64,000 bases of DNA from Haloterrigena sp. H1. Its GTDB lineage: Archaea; Halobacteriota; Halobacteria; Halobacteriales; Natrialbaceae. A program made the translations under genes and the position numbers. Below the pieces are notes generated by a model, which was not told where the DNA came from, did not search any database, and saw nothing but the letters and a program-made list of their open reading frames with translations. The DNA lies in contig NZ_SMZK01000002.1 of assembly GCF_005938085.1 (NCBI RefSeq), forward strand, positions 62,001 to 126,000, in the 5' to 3' direction. Positions 26,654 to 35,046 of the stretch are shown here, piece after piece. Each line of letters begins with the position of its first letter. Position 1 is the stretch's first letter.

Positions 26654-26783
26654 GCTCGGTTACTCCCATCGAATGATTGCCTAATATCTGTATGCACATT
26701 CTGATACAGTCCCTCTGACCGTACTTCCAGCAGCGAGTTTATTGGCGCCGTGAGGCACGAGGCGCGCTCAACAGTGAGCCGTC

Positions 26784-27086
26784 ATGAAATTTCCAATGAC
26801 TGATCCAAATCCGATTGACGACACTGCAGACGATTACAGCCGGTTCGAGGCCAGACTCGTTGCCCGTGATCAGGATGCAACTCGCGTTGTAACAGCAGAT
26901 CTCGGCGAGACAACCGCCCGACAGCTCGTTACGGAACTCATCGATACCGGTGTGGTGACGCCGGTTCCTGGCAAGCGGGTATTCATCCACGAGCCAAGTG
27001 GGACTGCCTTTGACTCGAGCACTCAGCTTGCTGTCTTCCATCAAGGCTGGACGGCTGCTCGCAACGCCGACGAGGTGCGTGAGTGA
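26784..27086 (+). CDS. Hypothetical haloarchaeal accessory protein
   Basis: The 100-residue acidic protein (MTDPNPIDDTADDYSRFEAR from a second ATG at 26796) has a core with TARQLVTELIDTGVVTPVPG and RVFIHEPSGTAFDSSTQLAV. It has no membrane segment or metal motif. It overlaps the next gene by four bases (ATGA at 27083), so the two are probably co-translated. The family is recurrent on haloarchaeal plasmids as far as I recall, but no function is known. Confidence 0.65.
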   Translation: MKFPMTDPNPIDDTADDYSRFEARLVARDQDATRVVTADLGETTARQLVTELIDTGVVTPVPGKRVFIHEPSGTAFDSSTQLAVFHQGWTAARNADEVRE

Positions 27087-27411
27087 TGCAGCAGACGCTC
27101 GCTGGCTGTGCCTTCTGCGACGCCCTGCCTGGCACCGAGGCCGGTGAGGCACATACGTGGGGAAAAATGAGCGAGTCTCTCACTACATCTGTGTCGACTG
27201 CGCTATCCAGGCAGAGCCAGACCCTGACGAGCGCGATCACTGCACCTGCGACGGCTGTGGGCTCGTCGTCGACGCGCTCGCAGCACTCACGCGGTTTCGC
27301 GTCGAACTCGGCCATCTTGAGGGCTCGCTACAGCTGTGTGCGAGGTGTAGTCCCGGAGGCCCGGCGACATACTGGACACGCGACCTCGAGAAGCATATCG
27401 TATCTGACTGA
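27083..27411 (+). CDS. DUF7558-type zinc-finger protein requiring a -1 frameshift
   Basis: The first frame, from ATG 27083, gives MMQQTLAGCAFCDALPGTEAG up to GK at 27166. The zinc-finger continuation (NERVSHYICVDCAIQ..., with CDGC and CARC pairs, ending HIVSD at 27411) lies in the -1 frame. Only together do they give four CxxC pairs (CAFC, CVDC, CDGC, CARC). The junction is the heptamer G GGA AAA (27160-27166) in the correct zero frame for -1 slippage. It is either a programmed frameshift or a one-base deletion in an A run. Confidence 0.65.
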
Positions 27412-27447
27412 CGACCGGCCGACCGGTCGTCGATGTGAGGGGAGCGT

Positions 27448-27502
27448 GGCTCACATTGTACACACGACAAATGCTAAGTGGACTGGCTCACAATGTACAC
27501 AT
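27448..27502. promoter_or_regulatory. Paired operator repeats before the VapBC-like operon
   Basis: GGCTCACATTGTACACA at 27448-27464 and GGCTCACAATGTACACA at 27485-27501 differ at one base and are 37 bp apart. Each contains the palindromic core TGTACA. The second ends two bases before the ATG at 27504, so bound antitoxin would block a near-leaderless transcript. Confidence 0.65.
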
Positions 27503-27503
27503 A

Positions 27504-27806
27504 ATGAGTAGCGACAAAAAGCGCGTTCAGTTCCGGGCGCCCCACCGACTTATCGACCGGACCGACGCCCTCGCAGACGTCCTTGGGGAAGACCGGACGG
27601 ATGTCCTCGTAACTGCGTTGCGAGAGTACCTCCAAGAGGCGGCCCATGACGACGCGCTCACGCAGGAAATCGCAGCTGCCTACTACGACGACGAGATCTC
27701 TTTCGAGCAACTCAAAGCGCTCGTCGGTGCCGAAGAGGCGGCGAACCTCCGGGTGTTGAAACAGCAGTTGGACGAGGACTTCATCGACGAGGTCGCCGAC
27801 GCATAA
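27504..27806 (+). CDS. RHH-like antitoxin (VapB-type)
   Basis: The 100-residue protein starts MSSDKKRVQFRAPHRLIDRT, a ribbon-helix-helix-like N-terminus (about 6-48, with LADVLGEDRTDVLVTALREYL), followed by an acidic helical tail that would bind the toxin (EEAANLRVLKQQLDEDFIDE). Start 27504 follows the two operator repeats directly; the longer frame from 27435 would read through them. The stop at 27804-27806 is followed at once by the PIN-domain ATG. Confidence 0.8.
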   Translation: MSSDKKRVQFRAPHRLIDRTDALADVLGEDRTDVLVTALREYLQEAAHDDALTQEIAAAYYDDEISFEQLKALVGAEEAANLRVLKQQLDEDFIDEVADA

Positions 27807-28319
27807 ATGTCGACACTCGTCGCTGACGCCTCTGCCCTCGTGAGTCTCGGGGTCGTTGCTGACGACGACCCCGATCCACTCGAGCTCTGTCTGTCCTGCT
27901 ACGAGGTCATCGTCCCAACAGTGGTCATCGAGGAACTCCGAGAGATCGCCTCGTATGATGACGTACACGGTCGGGCTGCAACGACCGTCCTCGACCGAAC
28001 TGAGACGCTCGAGGCACGATCGGTCGATCTCGACGCCGAATTTCCGCTTGATGACGGCGAAAACGCTGCTGTCACCCTCGCGAATGATCTCGACGCCACA
28101 CTATTGCTCTGTGATGAGTTCAATCAACTCGGCCTGGTCCACGCCTCGCTCGCCGATACCCGGCTCGTCACGACGCCAACGCTGCTCTCAGTACTCGTTC
28201 GCACCGAACAGCTGTCAGCTGCCGATGCTCGTGCTATTCTCGACGAGATCAGCGATGCCCGCAGCTGGGACGCAAACAGCTACGTGCAACGTGCCCGGTC
28301 ACTGCTTGAGGAGCCCTGA
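27807..28319 (+). CDS. PIN-domain toxin (VapC-like RNase)
   Basis: The 170-residue protein has the PIN acidic set: Asp in TLVADASALVSLG (residue 7), Glu in PTVVIEELREIA (about 43), Asp/Glu in PLDDGENAAVTLAND (about 83-86) and Asp in TLLLCDEFNQLG (about 101). These make the Mg-dependent ribonuclease site of VapC toxins. It directly follows its RHH antitoxin with no gap. The IS630 pair inserted 39 bp downstream leaves it intact. Confidence 0.85.
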   Translation: MSTLVADASALVSLGVVADDDPDPLELCLSCYEVIVPTVVIEELREIASYDDVHGRAATTVLDRTETLEARSVDLDAEFPLDDGENAAVTLANDLDATLLLCDEFNQLGLVHASLADTRLVTTPTLLSVLVRTEQLSAADARAILDEISDARSWDANSYVQRARSLLEEP

Positions 28320-28358
28320 TACCGACGCTGTCGCCCAGCGGTTCTCAGCCATCGCCTA

Positions 28359-29577
28359 GTGCCGCTTCAGGTCTGAGCTGCTAGATTTATCTACTCAGCG
28401 CGCGTCTTAGTACCATTCAGAAATATTCTGAAGCCCATCATGCCACGAACTCAGGAGTACGTTGTCGATCTGTCTGCCGATGAACGAGCCGAACTGAACG
28501 CATTGCTCGCCTCTGGAACGCACAAAACGCGTGTTCTCACACGTGCCCGGTGTCTCTTGCACGCTGATGACGGCTTGACTGATGACGAAGTCAGTCAAGC
28601 CGTCGGCTGTCACCCTGGTACCGTTGGCCGTTACCGCAAACGCTACACCGAAGACGGCCTCGCGGCGATCAATCGCCGCAAGGCCGACCGTGTCTACGAG
28701 CGTAAGCTCGATGGACGCGAGGAAGCTCATCTCATTGCTTTGGCGTGCAGTGACCCACCGGAAGGATACTCCCGCTGGTCACTGCACCTCCTTGCAGAGC
28801 ATCTCGTTGGACTTACCGAGATCGACGTTGAGTCGATCTCTCACGAGACCGTTCGGCAGGTGTTAAAAAAACACGACTGCACCCTCACCGATCCAAATCA
28901 TGGGTGATCGAACCCAACGAGAATGCCTCATTCGTCTGCAAAATGGAGGACGTCCTCGACCTCTACCACGAACCGTACGATCCACAGCGGCCAGTCATCT
29001 GTTTTGACGAATCCAACAAGGACCTCCACAAACACGTCCGCGACCCGCTCCCGGCGCGTCCGGGAGCGGTCGCTCGATACGACTACACCTACGAACGCAA
29101 CGGAACACGGAATCTGTTCATGATGAGTGAGCCACTCACGGGATGGCGCCACGTCGATGTGACGAAGCGCCGGCGCAAGCAGGAGTTCGTCGAGCAGATG
29201 CGGTCACTCGTTGATGAGCACTACCCGGATGCGGTCCGCATCCGGGTGGTGCTGGATAATCTTTCGTCACACCAACGGTACGCTTTCTACGAGTTTCTAC
29301 CACCAGCAGAGGCGAATCGACTGCTGTCAAAACTGGAGTTTCACTTCACACCAGAGCACGGCAGCTGGCTCAACATGGCTGAAATCGAATTCAGCGCACT
29401 CACCACAGAATGTCTTGACCGACGCATTCCCGACGCAGCGACACTCCGAGCGGAGGTCGCTGCGTGGGAACGTACCAGAAACGACGATAACTCTGACATT
29501 GACTGGCAGTTCACGACCGACGATGCACGCATCAAACTCCGCCAGCTATATCCAACAAATCACGATTGAAGCGGCAC
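28359..29577 (+). mobile_element. IS630-family element A (1219 bp)
   Basis: Ends are GTGCCGCTTCA... and ...TGAAGCGGCAC, an 11-bp perfect inverted repeat. TA dinucleotides flank it at 28357-28358 and 29578-29579, the standard IS630 target duplication. The right TA is also the left TA of element B. Confidence 0.92.
28440..29569 (+). CDS. IS630-family transposase A, two frames joined by -1 frameshift
   Basis: Frame 1 (28440-28907, 155 residues) encodes the HTH part (LTDDEVSQAVGCHPGTVGRY). Frame 2 (to 29569) encodes the DDE domain: VICFDESN, VRIRVVLDNLSSHQ and GSWLNMAEIEFSAL give the D-D-E triad. The -1 frame joins at the A7 run 28865-28871; the joined sequence reads ...VLKK then TRLHPHRSKSWVIEPNE, consistent with a continuous family protein. 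A GTG at 28904 could start a separate ORF B, but frameshifting is usual in this family. Confidence 0.88.
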
Positions 29578-29579
29578 TA

Positions 29580-30776
29580 GTGTACTGTCAGCCGTGAGTT
29601 GAAAGGCTCATATTGTCGTGGATAGTAGGTTGGTGGCAATGACCCAGTCGACGTATCCAATCGAGTTGACCGAAGAAGAGCGAGATACACTGAACAGCAT
29701 TACATCGCACGGCGTCCACCGGGCGCAGAAGATTACTCGCGCACGTATCCTCCTCCAAGCCGACGACGGTAAGAGTGACTCGGCGATCGCCGAGTCACTC
29801 GGCTGTAGCCCGAGTACTCCGTGGCGAACACGGAAGAAGTTCCACGAACGTGACCGGCTCGAAGCCATCGAACGCAAGGATCCTGACCGCACCTACGAAC
29901 GCAAACTCGACGGTGAGGACGAAGCTCACCTTATCGCCCTCGCGACCAGCGAACCGCCCGAAGGCTACTCCCAGTGGTCGCTCCGGCTTCTTGCCGACGA
30001 ACTCGTTGTCCTCGAGGAGATCGACCACGAGTCGATCTCCCACGAGACCATTCGTCAAGTCCTCAAAAAAACGAACTCCAGCCTCACCGATCCAAACAGT
30101 GGGTGATTCCGCCGGGTCAAGACTCCGAGTTCGTCTATCACATGGAGGACATCCTCTCGCTCTACCGCGAACCATACGATCCAGACCGACCTCTCGTCTG
30201 TTTCGACGAGCACCCGACACAGTTGATCAAGCACGTCAAGCAACCGCGCCCGGCAGAGCCGGGCACGGTTGCCCGTGAGGATTACCACTACGAGCGCAAC
30301 GGCACCAAGAACCTGTTTCTGGCCTCCGAACCGCTCGCCGGCTGGCGAGCGGTAAGGGTCAAAGACCGACGAACCACCGAAGACTGGGTGCATTTCATCC
30401 AGCATCTCGTGGATCAGCACTACCCGGATGCGGACTGCATCCGGGTGGTGCTGGACAATCTCAACACGCACAACCCAGCTGCCTTCTACGAATATTTCGA
30501 ACCGGCTGAAGCACGTCGGTTACTCGACAAGCTCGAATTCCACTTCACGCCAGTCCATGGCAGTTGGCTCAACATGGCGGAAATCGAGTTCAATACGCTG
30601 CAACAGCAGTGTCTCGACCGACGTATTCCCGATGCGGCGACACTCCGTCAGGAGGTCGCCGCATGGAAAAAGGAACGAAACAGCGGTGAAACGGATATTG
30701 ACTGGCGATTTACGACCGACGATGCTCGCATCAAATTGAAACGCCTATATCCTTCAATTGACGCCTGACAGAGCAC
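29580..30776 (+). mobile_element. IS630-family element B (1197 bp), abutting element A
   Basis: Ends are GTGTACTGTCAGCCGT and, reverse complemented, GTGCTCTGTCAGGCGT. TA lies at 29578-29579 and 30777-30778. The element follows element A with only the shared TA between them. Different terminal sequences show it is a different IS630 subtype, not a duplicate of A. Confidence 0.92.
29639..30768 (+). CDS. IS630-family transposase B, two frames joined by -1 frameshift
   Basis: Frame 1 starts MTQSTYPIELTEEERDTLNS and carries the HTH (KSDSAIAESLGCSPSTPWRT), ending at 30106. Frame 2 carries LVCFDEHPTQL, IRVVLDNLNTHNPAA and GSWLNMAEIEFNTL, the complete DDE triad, ending at 30768. The A7 run at 30065-30071 lies in the same relative place as in element A, supporting a conserved slippage site. 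The second frame is open from 29974, well before the join. About 60-70% similar to transposase A by eye. Confidence 0.88.
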
Positions 30777-30921
30777 TAGAACCCGTCCGTACCTGGGCCC
30801 CTGTTCGGCGCAGACCGTGCGCGAGTCTGTCTCGTCGTTCCCACATCTTCAACATACGAGAAATTTCTAAGGAGTCACTTGCTCTCGGAACCTTCATCAG
30901 TCGATATACTCACATTCATAT

Positions 30922-31215
30922 ATGTACGATCTCACTGCATTCCAACGTGACATCTTGTACGTGATTGCTGGCCAGAACGACCCACATGGGCTCGCGATCA
31001 AAGACGAACTCGAGGAGTACTACGAGAACGAGGTCCACCACGGACGACTGTATCCGAATCTCGACGAGGTCGTCGACAAAGGGCTTGTCGAGAAAGGCGA
31101 GGCCGACAAACGAACGAACTACTACACGATCACAGCGCGTGGGCAACGCGAACTTGAGGACCGTCGCAAGTGGGAAGACCAGTACGTCGGTGAACTTCTC
31201 TCGAATTCGGAGTGA
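30922..31215 (+). CDS. PadR-like transcriptional regulator
   Basis: The 97-residue protein is a PadR winged helix: FQRDILYVIAGQNDPHGLAI, then EVHHGRLYPNLDEVVDKGLV and KRTNYYTITARGQRELEDR. It is the small single-domain form common in haloarchaea. The start codon lies just after an AT-rich stretch (ATACTCACATTCATAT), suggesting a leaderless transcript. A paralogue follows at 31404 in the same orientation. No target is evident. Confidence 0.88.
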   Translation: MYDLTAFQRDILYVIAGQNDPHGLAIKDELEEYYENEVHHGRLYPNLDEVVDKGLVEKGEADKRTNYYTITARGQRELEDRRKWEDQYVGELLSNSE

Positions 31216-31403
31216 GACGGGCTCGGCCGCTGAGCGTGCGCGCTAGATCGGATCCCTCGAGTGTCGTTCTATTACGATCACAGTGTCAGGATATCGTGAC
31301 TGGAAAGAGAATCAGTTAGTGGTATAAAAATCGACTAGTTGGATCAGCTTACATCTACGTACGTGTGGAATAACAAATATCACCTCGCCTGAATGGCTGT
31401 CCC

Positions 31404-31676
31404 ATGGACGTCCTCACAGGATTCCAACGAGATCTGCTGTACGTGATCGCGGGCGCTGACAGGCCATCCGGACAGGATGTCAAAGACGAGATCGAGCAGT
31501 ACTACAGTTCAGAGATCAACCACGGGCGACTGTATCCCAATCTCGATACGATTGTGAATAAGGGCCTTGTCGAGAAAGGACAACTCGACAGGCGAACGAA
31601 CTATTACGCGATTACAGACGAGGGAGAACAAGCGATTGAGGATCGCCGTGAGTGGGAATCCCAGTACGTTGACTGA
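31404..31676 (+). CDS. PadR-like transcriptional regulator, second copy
   Basis: The 90-residue protein aligns with the previous gene over its full length (FQRDLLYVIAGADRPSGQDV, EINHGRLYPNLDTIVNKGLV, RRTNYYAITDEGEQAIEDR). It ends shortly after the wing helix with QYVD and lacks the short C-terminal extension. Tandem duplication with later divergence is likely; the two products could heterodimerise. Confidence 0.87.
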   Translation: MDVLTGFQRDLLYVIAGADRPSGQDVKDEIEQYYSSEINHGRLYPNLDTIVNKGLVEKGQLDRRTNYYAITDEGEQAIEDRREWESQYVD

Positions 31677-31754
31677 ATTGAGAGCGGAATCGCCCTTGAT
31701 CATTCCTTTGTTTCCTTAAACTAGTAATTATAAGATGTGGACTGAGAAGTTATA

Positions 31755-32090
31755 TCAGCCACAACTGAGGGAATCTGTTGGCGTAGTAGTCATGACTGCC
31801 TCAGTCTCAAATGGCATGTTCCAGAGTTCTATCGATGCCTGGAATAAATGTTGCCACGCAGTAACCATGTGTTCAGATGGGCGTCTGCGAAAGACAGGGG
31901 TACTTGTCGAACATGGACGTTCAGTAAGAACGGTATCACACTGTGGACACACATACTGGATATAGTTATCTTGAGTCTGGAGAACCCAATTACCCTCAAC
32001 AGAGTCTGCATAGTCACACTCCCAGCAGAACAGCATCGATTTCTGATCTTCTGGACTATCGCTGTCGTGGTAAGAGAGATGGGGATTCAT
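31755..32090 (-). CDS. DUF8106-type zinc-ribbon protein
   Basis: The 111-residue protein has a CWECDY...CPQCDTVLTERP zinc ribbon (about residues 22-60), followed by a tail with HMVTAWQHLFQASIELW. The CWECDY-x-Ser start and the C-terminal W-rich segment match a recurrent haloarchaeal family. It is convergent with the PadR pair. Function unknown; nucleic-acid binding is possible because of the ribbon. Confidence 0.65.
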   Translation of the reverse strand: MNPHLSYHDSDSPEDQKSMLFCWECDYADSVEGNWVLQTQDNYIQYVCPQCDTVLTERPCSTSTPVFRRRPSEHMVTAWQHLFQASIELWNMPFETEAVMTTTPTDSLSCG

Positions 32091-32447
32091 GTCCTAAAGG
32101 AGGGGAGCAAGCAAAATAGTTCTGTCTACACATCTCCTTAGGTAATTAAAGGAGGTAAGAAAGATATCACTTCTGGACGAGTATCCTATATCAGGCCGAG
32201 TTTAGAACGCTAAATGGACACTCACTGCAATAGTGTAGAATAAGTTCGCAGCCGTGGTATACGGATAGATCACTAAAATAGACTACTCTCCGCACTGCGA
32301 GACGCTTGTTGCGCTCGAGCGCGAGGGCAACCTCGCGGACACGTCGGTGACGCCGTGCCTCTTAGGAGAGGTGGACCCTACTCAGAACGAGCGTGACTGC
32401 TATCTCTTGATGCAATAGACTTTCCGTGTGGCACACTTTCTACTTGT
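32091..32447. other. 357-bp intergenic region with a coding remnant
   Basis: The left part is AT-rich and featureless. From 32269 to 32418 an open frame without start codon has normal haloarchaeal codon use. The last 29 bp precede the FKBP gene. Confidence 0.35.
32269..32418 (+). pseudogene. Possible C-terminal gene remnant
   Basis: The frame starts after TAG at 32266-32268 and reads ITKIDYSPHCETLVALEREG... to ...RDCYLLMQ then TAG. GC-rich third positions and acidic composition look like true coding DNA, unlike the flanks, but there is no start codon. I do not recognise the family; it may be the tail of a deleted gene. Confidence 0.35.
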
Positions 32448-32918
32448 ATGACGATAGACACTGGCGATTCTGTGACGCTTGAGTACACAGGGCGACTTGA
32501 CGATGGAACAGTGTTCGATACCTCCCGGAAGTCCGTCGCCAAGGAGACGGGCCTCGCCGAGGCCCAGCCCGACCGGGAGTACGCGCCGCTGACGGTTAAT
32601 ATCGGTGACGAGCAGGTTATCGAGGGAATGGAGAAGGGACTGATCGGCTTAGAGGCTGGGGAGACTGAAACCCTGACGATCCCGCCGGAGAAGGCCTACG
32701 GTGTGCCCAGCGACGATAATATTCAGGAGTTTGAAACCGAGGAGCTCCGAGAGATGCTCGGCGGCCAGACGCCTGAAGAGGGCTCCTATCTTGAGGCCCA
32801 GAACGGCAGCCAAGGCGAGGTTGTCCACGTCGATGAGGAGGTTGTCCGAGTGGATTTCAACCCTCGTCTCGCCGGCGAAACGCTGACGTTCGAAGTCGAA
32901 ATCATCGACGTCAACTGA
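32448..32918 (+). CDS. SlyD-like FKBP-type peptidyl-prolyl isomerase
   Basis: The 156 residues start MTIDTGDSVTLEYTGRLDDG and include the FKBP core GTVFDTS, the active-site block VNIGDEQVIEGMEKGLIGLE and IPPEKAYG, plus the insert-in-flap domain (EFETEELREMLGG... VVRVDFNPRLAGETLTFEVE) with the NPRLAG loop typical of SlyD. Family members catalyse proline isomerisation and act as chaperones in the cytoplasm. The His-rich metal tail of bacterial SlyD is absent. It is a stand-alone gene. Confidence 0.92.
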   Translation: MTIDTGDSVTLEYTGRLDDGTVFDTSRKSVAKETGLAEAQPDREYAPLTVNIGDEQVIEGMEKGLIGLEAGETETLTIPPEKAYGVPSDDNIQEFETEELREMLGGQTPEEGSYLEAQNGSQGEVVHVDEEVVRVDFNPRLAGETLTFEVEIIDVN

Positions 32919-33007
32919 CCTCGAGCGGGGCATTTCCAGCAGAGCGATATAAGCATCATTCCCGCAACTTACTGGCTTGGCCTACCAACCGGAAGTGTGC
33001 CTTGATT

Positions 33008-33439
33008 ATGGACAAGAGAAATACTCTCCAGTCACCGGCAGATTCTCCCAATAGGGATCAATCAATTCAATGCACTGCTTGTGAGTCTGCTCTACAGTCA
33101 CCGGGAAGAGAAAGCATCTCATTCCTGCTTCTTGACCAATTTACTATTCCACTCGTCGGGTGTGACAACCACCTCGAAGAGTTCTGTTCTCTCTGCGGCC
33201 TCGCTACTGAAGATCGCGCCGAACTTCTCAACCACCGTCCGGCCGGCGGAGTTCACTGTCCAAGTTGTCGCCATGCACCGCACAAGCCACAACAACCGAT
33301 CATCCCAGTTGGGGGCGGTGGGCTGGCTATACTCGCATGCTCAACCCATCAGTCAGACGTACTCGCCCGGTTCCGCACAGGCCTGCAGGTACGACACCAT
33401 CTCAATTCCACACTTGACGCATTCTCCACTAACCCGTGA
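33008..33439 (+). CDS. Hypothetical zinc-binding protein
   Basis: The 143-residue protein (from ATG 33008; another ATG two codons upstream) has Cys pairs CTACES, FCSLCG and CPSCRH plus histidines in CDNHLEEF and ACSTHQSD, so it probably binds two zinc ions. A glycine stretch (VGGGGLAI) links to a C-terminal helix. It ends eight bases before the dispersed element at 33447, which might have replaced its natural 3' flank. Family unknown to me. Confidence 0.6.
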   Translation: MDKRNTLQSPADSPNRDQSIQCTACESALQSPGRESISFLLLDQFTIPLVGCDNHLEEFCSLCGLATEDRAELLNHRPAGGVHCPSCRHAPHKPQQPIIPVGGGGLAILACSTHQSDVLARFRTGLQVRHHLNSTLDAFSTNP

Positions 33440-33446
33440 CGGAGAG

Positions 33447-33520
33447 CCTGTCATAGAAGGGGTCACAGTAATTTGTTTCAATCTCTTTGAGTGAGTCATC
33501 CAATAAGTAGATGTGCGTAT
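33447..33520 (+). repeat. Dispersed ~75-bp element, copy 4
   Basis: Begins CCTGTCATAGAAGG and ends AATAAGTAGATGTGCGTAT. Compared with 7634-7709 it shares both ends and the internal ATTTGTTTCAA, at almost the same spacing. Confidence 0.6.
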
Positions 33521-33680
33521 TGACCGCTGGACATTCTACCAGTTTCAATAGATGTTCTTGCTGCCGTGCAAGATACAAAGCGCAAGTCGGTCAAGAGAGT
33601 GTACCGATGTGAATGAGGCAAAGAATGCTAACGCTGGGGGATGAATATTATTAGCGGGCCGAATCTATACATGTGTATAG

Positions 33681-33872
33681 ATGGATTCGTCTCTCCGGTT
33701 CCTTCTTGTTGCTGGCGCAGGCCTGTTGATTGGAGTTCCTCTCTGGATGGCTCTCTTGGCACCTGAAATGCTCTCTATCTCGCTGTTTACCAGTCTGGGA
33801 TTTTGGGGTCCAGTAGCCTTCCTTCTGCTCACAATGCTCTTTGTGTTTCGGTCAGCCCAGCAGCCAAGCTAG
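33681..33872 (+). CDS. Small two-helix membrane protein
   Basis: The 63-residue product starts MDSSLRFLLVAGAGLLIGVP and has two membrane helices (about 5-28 and 36-57) and a short polar tail (RSAQQPS). Small size and lack of motifs prevent naming. The start is preceded by an AT-rich stretch containing TATACATGTGTATAGA, a short palindrome around CATG that may be part of the promoter. Confidence 0.5.
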   Translation: MDSSLRFLLVAGAGLLIGVPLWMALLAPEMLSISLFTSLGFWGPVAFLLLTMLFVFRSAQQPS

Positions 33873-33967
33873 TATGAGTTGTCCTCCTTGACTGGTTGGA
33901 CAATCGGTAGTCCTACTGAACACTTACTCGATGGTTGAACAGCAGATGAATGGTGTACTGAATATAC

Positions 33968-34907
33968 GGCTCTGTTTAATCGCTAGACGGCGTCGAGTTG
34001 AGTCGTTAGAATCACTGTGTTGAAGCGGAAGACCGGAAATTGTGCCAACCCAAATCTTCCGCTTCACCGAACGCTGTGTCTGGATTGCTAAAAGAGTTGC
34101 TGACGATACGGACGAATCCGCCGCCCCGGAAGGTGGCGGCAGATTCGCCGATTATGCGATGATTCCGCTTCACTGCTTGCGAATTTACCTTGGGACGTCC
34201 TATCGGATGACCATTGACATACTGACGGAGATGCCACGAATAACCCGGGAGATCGGCCTTGAACCGGCCGATCTCCCTCATCCATCCACGCTATGTCTAG
34301 CGTTCGATAGGCTCGAAATGCGTGTGTGCCGAGTGCTGCTGCGCTATTCAGCGCAGCTGCACGAGACCGGTGAGATCGGCGCGATCGACGCAACGTACTT
34401 CGACCGCTCCCGTGCAAGTCGCCACTACTGCCGACGGACAAACTACCGCGTTCAGACGATGAAAGTGACGAAGCTCGTCGATACAGAGACGCAAGCGATT
34501 CTCGATTTGCACTGTACTACGACGTGGGAAGGGAGTGATGCAGAGATCTGTGAGCAACTCGCCCGCAAGCACGCGGGCGAGTTGCGCGTCCTCACGGCGG
34601 ACAAGGGCTATGACTGTAACTGGCTTCGAGAAGACCTCCGAGAGCTCGACATTCGGCCGTTGATCAAGCACTGCGTCCATGCACCGTACGATCACGCGCA
34701 CAACGCGCGGATCGATGACGAACTCTACGGCCAACGGGCAATGTCAGAAACCGTCTTCTCTTCTGTCAAGCGCTCGCTGGGCGTCGCCCTGCGAGCGCGA
34801 ACCTGGTACCGAGAATTTCGTGAGATCGCGCTGATGTGTGCGGTTTACAACATCAAGAAGGCCGCAAAACAGGAAATTCCGCTCCCCTCATGCGATTAAA
34901 CACGGCC
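33968..34907 (+). mobile_element. Intact IS5-family (ISH1-like) element with 8-bp duplication
   Basis: The 940-bp element has 16-bp imperfect inverted repeats: GGCTCTGTTTAATCGC at the left and, reverse complemented, GGCCGTGTTTAATCGC at the right. The 8-bp direct repeat GAATATAC flanks it at 33960-33967 and 34908-34915. The transposase is intact, so insertion is recent. Confidence 0.93.
34042..34899 (+). CDS. IS5-family transposase
   Basis: The 285-residue protein starts at GTG 34042 (MPTQIFRFTERCVWIAKRVA). The DDE triad is visible: Asp in GEIGAIDATYFDRSRASRHY (about 115), Asp in LRVLTADKGYDCN (about 188) and Glu in AMSETVFSSVKRSLG (about 235) within the Y-2-R-3-E-like region of IS4/IS5 transposases. 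Length and order match haloarchaeal ISH1-type enzymes. It ends nine bases before the element's right end. Confidence 0.9.
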   Translation: MPTQIFRFTERCVWIAKRVADDTDESAAPEGGGRFADYAMIPLHCLRIYLGTSYRMTIDILTEMPRITREIGLEPADLPHPSTLCLAFDRLEMRVCRVLLRYSAQLHETGEIGAIDATYFDRSRASRHYCRRTNYRVQTMKVTKLVDTETQAILDLHCTTTWEGSDAEICEQLARKHAGELRVLTADKGYDCNWLREDLRELDIRPLIKHCVHAPYDHAHNARIDDELYGQRAMSETVFSSVKRSLGVALRARTWYREFREIALMCAVYNIKKAAKQEIPLPSCD

Positions 34908-34981
34908 GAATATACCCTCTATATTCAGCAGTTTGTTTCCGACGCCTATCCGAGAAGTGAGCAGCGACTCCGGTAACTGCT

Positions 34982-35046
34982 TCCCCTGTACTTACCATTT
35001 GCCGAGGTGTCTAATGATGGGTATGAGAACTGTTCTATGACACCCT
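34982..35046 (-). repeat. Dispersed ~65-bp element, copy 5
   Basis: On the minus strand it runs from CAGGGTGTCATAGAAC to TGGTAAGTACAGGGG, the best match to copy 1 at 195-258 in both end sequences and spacing. Confidence 0.6.
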
